DNA of 64,000 bases from Roseovarius lutimaris (lineage in GTDB: Bacteria > Pseudomonadota > Alphaproteobacteria > Rhodobacterales > Rhodobacteraceae), in NCBI RefSeq assembly GCF_900115165.1, contig NZ_FOVP01000002.1, positions 186,001-250,000 on the forward strand, in the 5' to 3' direction. A program made the translations under genes and the position numbers. This document shows positions 58,673-64,000 of the stretch, in pieces. Position 1 is the first letter of the stretch. Each line of letters opens with the position of its first letter. The notes under the pieces were generated by a model, which saw nothing but the letters and a program-made list of their open reading frames with translations, was not told where the DNA came from and did no database searches.

Positions 58673-59785
58673 TCAGATCAGGGATTTCGGGTCAACCGTG
58701 TCCATCCCAAGGGCGGTGCCGACCGCCTCGTATGTAAGCTTGCCGTCATGCACGTTCAGTCCGTTCAGAAGGTGCGGATCATCGGCGCAGGCCTGTTTCC
58801 AACCCTTTTTGGCCAGTGCCAGCATGAACGGCATGGTCGCATTGCCAAGCGCCAGCGTCGAAGTGCGGGCAACCGCGCCGGGCATGTTGGCGACGCAGTA
58901 ATGCATGATGCCGTCGACCTCATAGATCGGGTCCTGATGGGTGGTCGCGCGCGAGGTTTCAAAACAGCCGCCCTGGTCGATCGCCACATCGACAAGAACC
59001 GCGCCGGGTTTCATGATCGCAAATTGATCGCGGCGCACAAGCTTGGGCGCGGCGGCACCGGGGATAAGCACCGCACCGACCACCATATCGGCCTGTGGTA
59101 GCAGTTCCTCCAATAGGCCAGCCGACGAATAACCGGTTTTGAGGCGGCCCATGAACAGATCGTCAAGCAGGCTGAGGCGTGGCAACGACCGATCGAGTAC
59201 GGTCACGTCCGCGCCCATGCCTGCGGCGACGCGCGCTGCATTGATGCCGACAACACCACCTCCGATGACGATCACGCGGGCCGGGCCAACGCCGGGTACG
59301 CCGCCCATAAGAACGCCGCGCCCGCCATTGGCCTTTTGCAGGGTCCAGGCGCCAACCTGGGGCGCAAGACGGCCCGCAACCTCGGACATCGGCGCCAAGA
59401 GCGGCAGGCCACCGGCACGGTCGGTCACGGTTTCATAGGCAATCGCGGTACAGCCCGAGGCCAACAGATCCTTGGTCTGTTCGGGGTCGGGGGCAAGGTG
59501 AAGATAGGTGAACAAAAGCTGGCCCTGGCGTAGCATCTTGCGCTCGACCGCCTGGGGTTCCTTGACCTTGACGATCATGTCAGCACTGGCAAAGATGTCC
59601 TCGGCGGTGGCGATGATCTTGGCGCCTGCGGCCTCATAGGCGGCATCGTCAAATCCGGCGCCAAGCCCTGCCCCGGATTGAATAAGCACCTCGTGGCCCT
59701 GGCTCACAGCCTCTAATGCGGCATTGGGGGTGATACCGACACGGTATTCCTGCGGCTTGATTTCAGTAGGGCAACCGATTTGCAT
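58673..59785 (-). CDS. ald: Alanine dehydrogenase
   Basis: Ald catalyses reversible oxidative deamination of L-alanine to pyruvate and ammonia with NAD+. The 370-residue protein begins MQIGCPTEIKPQEYRVGITP, has the active-site LLFTYLHLAPD and the NAD motif VIVIGGGVVGINAARVA, and MVVGAVLIPGAAAPKLV. It is divergent from an Lrp-type regulator gene, the usual control arrangement for ald. Confidence 0.97.
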   Translation of the reverse strand: MQIGCPTEIKPQEYRVGITPNAALEAVSQGHEVLIQSGAGLGAGFDDAAYEAAGAKIIATAEDIFASADMIVKVKEPQAVERKMLRQGQLLFTYLHLAPDPEQTKDLLASGCTAIAYETVTDRAGGLPLLAPMSEVAGRLAPQVGAWTLQKANGGRGVLMGGVPGVGPARVIVIGGGVVGINAARVAAGMGADVTVLDRSLPRLSLLDDLFMGRLKTGYSSAGLLEELLPQADMVVGAVLIPGAAAPKLVRRDQFAIMKPGAVLVDVAIDQGGCFETSRATTHQDPIYEVDGIMHYCVANMPGAVARTSTLALGNATMPFMLALAKKGWKQACADDPHLLNGLNVHDGKLTYEAVGTALGMDTVDPKSLI

Positions 59786-59923
59786 TGAGTCTCCTTTTCG
59801 TTGACTATTGCTATCAGCCTGTCAAAGGTTCAGAGCAAGGCGCTTGAAATTTTACTCGTCTTTCGGGTTTTTTTGTGAATATTATTCGCAATAGTGCCAA
59901 TTGTTTCGGAAGGTCTTGCGCTG

Positions 59924-60382
59924 GTGTCCCTTGATTTGAATGATCGTCGTCTTTTGGCGATTCTACAAAAGCGCGGGCGCATTTCCAATGCCGAGCTGGC
60001 CGATGAAATCAACCTGTCGGCAAGCGCCTGTCACCGGCGTGTTCAGCGGCTGGAAACCGAGGGCTATATCAAGGGTTATGTCGCCCTTTTGGACGCGCGC
60101 AAGATGGGGGTGCCGGCGACGGTTTTCGTTGAAATTACCCTCAACACGCAGGCCGATGAGGTGCTTGAATCCTTTGAAAAGGCGGTGGCGCGCATTCCTG
60201 ACGTGCTTGAATGTCATCTGACCGCCGGAAGCGCCGATTACATCCTCAAGATTGTTGCCGAGGATACCGAAGATTTTGCCCGCATTCACCGGCAATATCT
60301 GACCCGCTTGCCCGGTGTCGCCAAAATGCAGTCAAGCTTTGCCCTGCGCACGGTGTTCAAGACCACAGCCTTGCCGGTTTGA
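59924..60382 (+). CDS. Lrp/AsnC-family regulator, probably of ald
   Basis: This 152-residue regulator has the N-terminal AsnC helix-turn-helix (GRISNAELADEINLSASACHRRVQRLE, in two helices) and the C-terminal ligand-binding RAM domain (IPDVLECHLTAGSADYILKIV). I prefer the GTG at 59924, with GGAAGG 10 bases upstream; an in-frame GTG at 59894 would add ten residues. Divergence from ald suggests an AldR-type alanine-responsive activator; this is inference. Confidence 0.92.
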   Translation: MSLDLNDRRLLAILQKRGRISNAELADEINLSASACHRRVQRLETEGYIKGYVALLDARKMGVPATVFVEITLNTQADEVLESFEKAVARIPDVLECHLTAGSADYILKIVAEDTEDFARIHRQYLTRLPGVAKMQSSFALRTVFKTTALPV

Positions 60383-60468
60383 ACCAAATTTTACGAAGTT
60401 TTCAGAACCTTGATTAAGTGAGCCTTTAGAGAACTCTGCAACTTTATACCCCAACAAGGGATTGGGGT

Positions 60469-61458
60469 ATGACCAGGACATTCAAAGGCATCGACAGTGA
60501 GTTCGGCGTGTCCACGGGCACGCACGTCAACAGCGGCCCGGGCCAGTCGAGATTCGATTATCCGCCATCGGGTTCAACCGACCTTGTTGTCACGTCACAG
60601 GACGGCGACACCGATCCCAATCTTTTTGAGGTTGGCGAAACCTATACCCTAAGCTGGACCGGCGCGGGCAACCTGATCATTCAGGATGCAACGGTCATTC
60701 GAAGCGATGATGCCCCGAGTGGTGCGGGCGGCGTTATCGTGTTTGAGGGGTTGGATCAGAACGGCGCACTGGCACAGGTCGTCTGGACGCCCGGTTTCGA
60801 TCTTGAATCCTGGTATGACGATAATTCCAACTGGGGACCGCCCAATTTTTATACTTCGGATCAAAACGCCACCTATACCCACGGTTATGTTTGTTTTGCC
60901 ATGGGGGTGACCATTCAGACGCCAAGCGGCCCCAAACCGGTCGAAAGCCTGAGTGTCGGCATGTTTGTGTCCACACGTGATCATGGGCCCCGGAAAATTC
61001 TCTGGGCCGGGCGAAAAACCGTGGTCGGGACGGGGCGCAATGCCCCGGTCTGTTTCGACCCCGGCGCGATAGGCAACCGCCGTCGGATGCGCCTCTCGCA
61101 ACAGCATCGGGTGATGATCGCCTCGCCCATGGCAGAGCTGTTTTTTGGCCATCAAGAGGTTCTTGTGCCGGCCAAGGCGCTGATCAATGGCCGTGATATC
61201 CGGTTAGAGCCGTGTCGCGAGATCACTTATCTGCATCTTTTGCTGGAGCAGCACGAGATCCTGAATGCCGGGGGCGGCGCGTCCTGTGAAAGCCTCTTGC
61301 CGGGGGATATGGCAGATACTCTGTTGTCGAAAGACCTGCCCGAGATCAGGGGCCTTGGGCCGGTCGGCGAACGGGCGGCACGCCCCATTCTCACCTATCG
61401 CGAGGCGCGCTGTATCGTAGGGGCGCGTTTTCCGCCCCAGAGTGCCAAAGCGCTCTGA
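60469..61458 (+). CDS. Hint-domain protein
   Basis: This 329-residue protein has a ~135-residue beta-rich N-terminal part and then a Hint module beginning near VCFAMGVTIQTPSGPKPVE, with RKTVVGTG, a QQHRVMI block and EILNAGG. Rhodobacterales carry many such Hint_2 proteins, some attached to adhesin or toxin-like N-termini. No signal peptide or C-extein is visible, so self-splicing is not expected. Function unknown. The 3' end lies 58 bases before the GMC oxidoreductase gene. Confidence 0.8.
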   Translation: MTRTFKGIDSEFGVSTGTHVNSGPGQSRFDYPPSGSTDLVVTSQDGDTDPNLFEVGETYTLSWTGAGNLIIQDATVIRSDDAPSGAGGVIVFEGLDQNGALAQVVWTPGFDLESWYDDNSNWGPPNFYTSDQNATYTHGYVCFAMGVTIQTPSGPKPVESLSVGMFVSTRDHGPRKILWAGRKTVVGTGRNAPVCFDPGAIGNRRRMRLSQQHRVMIASPMAELFFGHQEVLVPAKALINGRDIRLEPCREITYLHLLLEQHEILNAGGGASCESLLPGDMADTLLSKDLPEIRGLGPVGERAARPILTYREARCIVGARFPPQSAKAL

Positions 61459-61516
61459 GGCGCTTGTCTGTTCCGCGACTTTGCATCACTCTAAGGCCCT
61501 GAAAAGAGGGTATGCC

Positions 61517-63106
61517 ATGGAATGGGATTACATCATCGTCGGCGCCGGTAGTGCGGGCTGTGTTCTGGCCAACCGCCTGAGCAAGGCCGGGCAAAAGGTG
61601 CTGTTGCTAGAGGCCGGCGGGCGCGACAACTATCATTGGGTGCATATCCCGATGGGCTATCTCTATTGCATCGGCAATCCGCGCACCGACTGGTGTTTCA
61701 AGACCGCGCCAGAGCCGGGGCTGAACGGGCGCAGCCTTTTATATCCGCGCGGCAAGGTTCTGGGTGGGTGCAGTTCGATCAACGGCATGCTCTATCTGCG
61801 CGGGCAGGCCGCCGATTACGATGGCTGGCGGCAAATGGGCAATACCGGCTGGGGCTGGGATGACATTCTGCCCTATTTCAAGCGCTCCGAGGATTATGTC
61901 GATGGCGCGTCCGAGTCGCATGGCGCGGGGGGCGAATGGCGAGTCGATAATCAGCGCCTTCATTGGGATGTTCTGGATCACTGGCGTGATGCGGCGATGG
62001 CGGCGGGCCTGCCGCTTAGTCACGATTTCAACACTGGCGACAATGAGGGTGTCGGCTATTTCAAGGTAAACCAGCGTGGCGGCTGGCGGATGAATACCGC
62101 CAAGGCGTTTTTGCGGGCTGAAAGCGGCCCGGGGCTAAAGGTGGAAACCCAGGCACATACGCAGCGTATTCTGTTGAGGGATGGCCGCGCCGTCGGGGTG
62201 GAATATCGGCAAGGCGATGAGGTGAAAACCGCGCACGCCAAGGGCGAGGTGATCCTGAGCGCCGGGGCGGTCGGTAGCCCGCAGATCCTGCACCTGTCGG
62301 GGATCGGTCCGGGCGATGAATTGCGCCAGCACGGGATTGAGGTTTACCACAATGCCCCGGTCATTGGCGGCAATCTTCAGGACCATTTGCAACTGCGGTG
62401 CGCCTGGCGGCTGAGCTGGGCGAAAACTCTGAATACCATGGCCAATTCGATGCTTGGCAAGATGGCGATCGGATTGGAATACATGCTCAAGCGCTCTGGC
62501 CCGATGTCGATGGCCCCAAGCCAGCTTGGCGCTTTTGCGAAATCCCGGCCCGATCTTGCGACGCCTGACCTTGAGTTTCACGTTCAGCCGCTGTCGCTTG
62601 AGGCGTTCGGTCAGGGCTTGCATGATTTTCCGGGGATGACCGCCAGCGTTTGCAATCTGCGACCGGAAAGCCGGGGCAGGATTTCGCTTGCCTCACCCAA
62701 TCCGCAGGATGCGCCGGTGATTGCGCCCAATTACCTGTCGACCGAGGGTGATCGTCAGGTTGCGGCCGCCTCGATCCGGGTGGCGCGCAAGATCATGGAT
62801 CAGGCCCCGATGCAGCGCTATGCGCCCGAAGAGATCAAGCCCGGCCTGACAGCGCAAACCGAAGCAGAGCTTATGACAGCGGCGGGCGATATTGGCACCA
62901 CGATTTTTCACCCGGTCGGCACCGTGCATATGGGCGCAACTGACAGCGCGCCGCTTGATCCGCGTCTTCGGATGCGCGGGATTGGCGGGTTGCGGGTGGT
63001 CGACGCAAGCGTGATGCCGACAATTACCAGCGGCAATACCAATTCACCCACGATCATGATTGCCGAAAAGGCGGCAGACATGATTTTGGCCGATGCGCGC
63101 GCCTGA
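61517..63106 (+). CDS. GMC-family oxidoreductase (choline/alcohol dehydrogenase-like)
   Basis: This 529-residue FAD enzyme has the N-terminal ADP-binding GAGSAGCVLANRL, the GMC signature 1 region around YPRGKVLGGCSSINGM, signature 2 GAVGSPQILHLSGIG, and the active-site histidine/asparagine region FHPVGTVHMG and SGNTNSPT. It oxidises an alcohol; the substrate cannot be told from sequence, and without betB or a choline transporter nearby betA is not assigned. I chose the ATG at 61517 with AGAGGG upstream. Confidence 0.92.
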   Translation: MEWDYIIVGAGSAGCVLANRLSKAGQKVLLLEAGGRDNYHWVHIPMGYLYCIGNPRTDWCFKTAPEPGLNGRSLLYPRGKVLGGCSSINGMLYLRGQAADYDGWRQMGNTGWGWDDILPYFKRSEDYVDGASESHGAGGEWRVDNQRLHWDVLDHWRDAAMAAGLPLSHDFNTGDNEGVGYFKVNQRGGWRMNTAKAFLRAESGPGLKVETQAHTQRILLRDGRAVGVEYRQGDEVKTAHAKGEVILSAGAVGSPQILHLSGIGPGDELRQHGIEVYHNAPVIGGNLQDHLQLRCAWRLSWAKTLNTMANSMLGKMAIGLEYMLKRSGPMSMAPSQLGAFAKSRPDLATPDLEFHVQPLSLEAFGQGLHDFPGMTASVCNLRPESRGRISLASPNPQDAPVIAPNYLSTEGDRQVAAASIRVARKIMDQAPMQRYAPEEIKPGLTAQTEAELMTAAGDIGTTIFHPVGTVHMGATDSAPLDPRLRMRGIGGLRVVDASVMPTITSGNTNSPTIMIAEKAADMILADARA

Positions 63107-63331
63107 CAAAATCAAAGGCCCCGGTGTTTCCACCGAGGCCCCGACTGGTACGCAATATCGTGAGTGATGGCGCACAGCAGTCAATCAAAAAGAAAATTCT
63201 GTAACTGGTCACTGAACGACTTTTGTCACAGGGTACGCCGTTGTTCATGGGGAAAAAACACGCGTTTGTCCCGTAAGGAAAACCTTACCTTTCGATCAAA
63301 TTTTGCATGACGTCGCGTAAGGCGCAGGCAC
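63107..63331. other. Intergenic region between the GMC gene and pnp (convergent)
   Basis: It holds a hairpin GGCCCCGGTG/CACCGAGGCC (63117-63140) without a T tract, which may terminate the GMC transcript weakly, and a small hairpin GTAAGG-AAAA-CCTTAC (63273-63288). No gene is apparent. Confidence 0.45.
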
Positions 63332-63362
63332 AAAAAAGGCCCCGGCGAAAACGTCGGGGCCT
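63332..63362 (-). terminator. Rho-independent terminator after pnp
   Basis: On the minus strand AGGCCCCGACG pairs with CGCCGGGGCCT around a TTTT loop and is followed by TTTTT, 21 bases past the pnp stop. Confidence 0.9.
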
Positions 63363-63383
63363 TGATTCAGAATAAGACAGCGA

Positions 63384-64000
63384 TCAATCGGCGTCTTTTT
63401 CAGCTTTCTCGGGTGTGACCTCTGCGCCGGTTTCCTGATCGACGACCTTCATTGACAGGCGGACCTTGCCGCGATCATCAAAGCCAAGCAGCTTGACCTT
63501 GACGTCCTGACCTTCTTTCAGCACATCGCTGGGATGGTTCAGGCGGCGGTTTTCGATCTGGCTAACGTGGACCAGACCGTCGCGCTTGCCAAAGAAGTTC
63601 ACGAAGGCACCGAAATCGACGATCTTGACGACCTTACCATCGTAAACCTGACCAACCTCGGGCTCGGCCACGATCGAATAGATCATGTCATAGGCTTTCT
63701 TGATCGAATCCGCGTTCGGCGATGCGATCTTGATGATGCCTTCGTCGTTGATATCGACCTTGGCGCCCGACACTTCGACGATCTCGCGGATCACTTTACC
63801 GCCCGAGCCGATCACTTCACGGATCTTGTCGGTCGGGACCTGCATGGTTTCGATCCGGGGGGCGTGGATGCTGAAGTCAGCGGCGCCGGAAAGCGCCTTG
63901 TCCATTTCACCCAGGATATGCATGCGGCCGGATTTCGCCTGCTCAAGCGCCTGTTTCATGATCTCGGGGGTGATGCCCGCGACCTTGATATCCATCTGCA
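63384..64000 (-). CDS. pnp: Polyribonucleotide nucleotidyltransferase, C-terminal part (5' end outside window)
   Basis: PNPase degrades RNA 3' to 5' phosphorolytically. Only the C-terminal ~205 codons are in the window: the end of the second RNase PH domain, the KH domain ([15 protein letters not shown]) and the S1 domain ([22 protein letters not shown], in two strands), ending in an acidic tail. The frame is open through base 64000, so the gene starts outside. It ends in a strong terminator. Confidence 0.96.
   Translation of the reverse strand, partial: QMDIKVAGITPEIMKQALEQAKSGRMHILGEMDKALSGAADFSIHAPRIETMQVPTDKIREVIGSGGKVIREIVEVSGAKVDINDEGIIKIASPNADSIKKAYDMIYSIVAEPEVGQVYDGKVVKIVDFGAFVNFFGKRDGLVHVSQIENRRLNHPSDVLKEGQDVKVKLLGFDDRGKVRLSMKVVDQETGAEVTPEKAEKDAD

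Overview
The window looks like the chromosome of an alphaproteobacterium of the Rhodobacterales (Roseobacter/Rhodobacter group). The support is family content and gene order: a urease operon next to a urtABCDE urea importer, a smo-type sorbitol/mannitol operon, an Entner-Doudoroff operon, the tsaD / hemD-mic60-hemY neighbourhood, malyl-CoA lyase, a dgcN-dgcA D-amino-acid module, and a Hint-domain protein. Most of the DNA is GC-rich. The exception is a block around 43.2-47.4 kb, inside an integrated element, which is visibly lower in GC.

Layout. 1-1.5 kb: the 3' part of infB. 1.6-6.6 kb (minus): ureD-A-B-C-E-F-G. 7.0-13.0 kb (plus): urtA-B-C-D-E. Together these import urea and hydrolyse it to ammonia. 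13.1-20.0 kb (minus): smoR, smoE-F-G-K, a 37-codon relic of smoS, and mtlK. This polyol operon is decaying: the transport ATPase smoK is frameshifted by a third copy of an 8-bp tandem repeat, and sorbitol dehydrogenase smoS has been reduced to its last ~33 codons. 20.3-26.9 kb (minus): gap-zwf-edd-eda-pgi behind a perfect LacI-family operator. 27.0-29.2 kb (minus): fructokinase and a ROK regulator, followed by a short relic of a GlgB-like branching enzyme.

29.5-39.5 kb: an FkbM methyltransferase, a small secreted protein, ahcY (with a GC-rich leader hairpin), a DUF2853 protein, a possible small-RNA locus, then tsaD-gpsA-yciI-EVE (minus) diverging from hemD-mic60-hemY (plus).

39.78-49.22 kb: a ~9.4-kb integrative element inserted into the 3' end of tRNA-Thr(CGU). 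It is bounded by a 16-bp direct repeat and carries a tyrosine integrase at the tRNA end. Cargo: a ParB-like protein, RNase HI, a serine resolvase with a res-like site, and a low-GC pair made of a small protein with a HEPN-type RNxxxH motif and a ~1,174-residue SIR2-like protein. This pair is the best candidate for an undescribed (probably anti-phage) system. In this copy the SIR2 gene lacks one base and is split from its NAD-binding start.

49.4-64 kb: a VOC protein; D-amino-acid transaminase, dgcA and dgcN (D-amino-acid catabolism); malyl-CoA lyase; a dipeptide-type ABC importer without a binding protein; ald with a divergent Lrp-type regulator; a Hint protein; a GMC oxidoreductase; and the 3' end of pnp.
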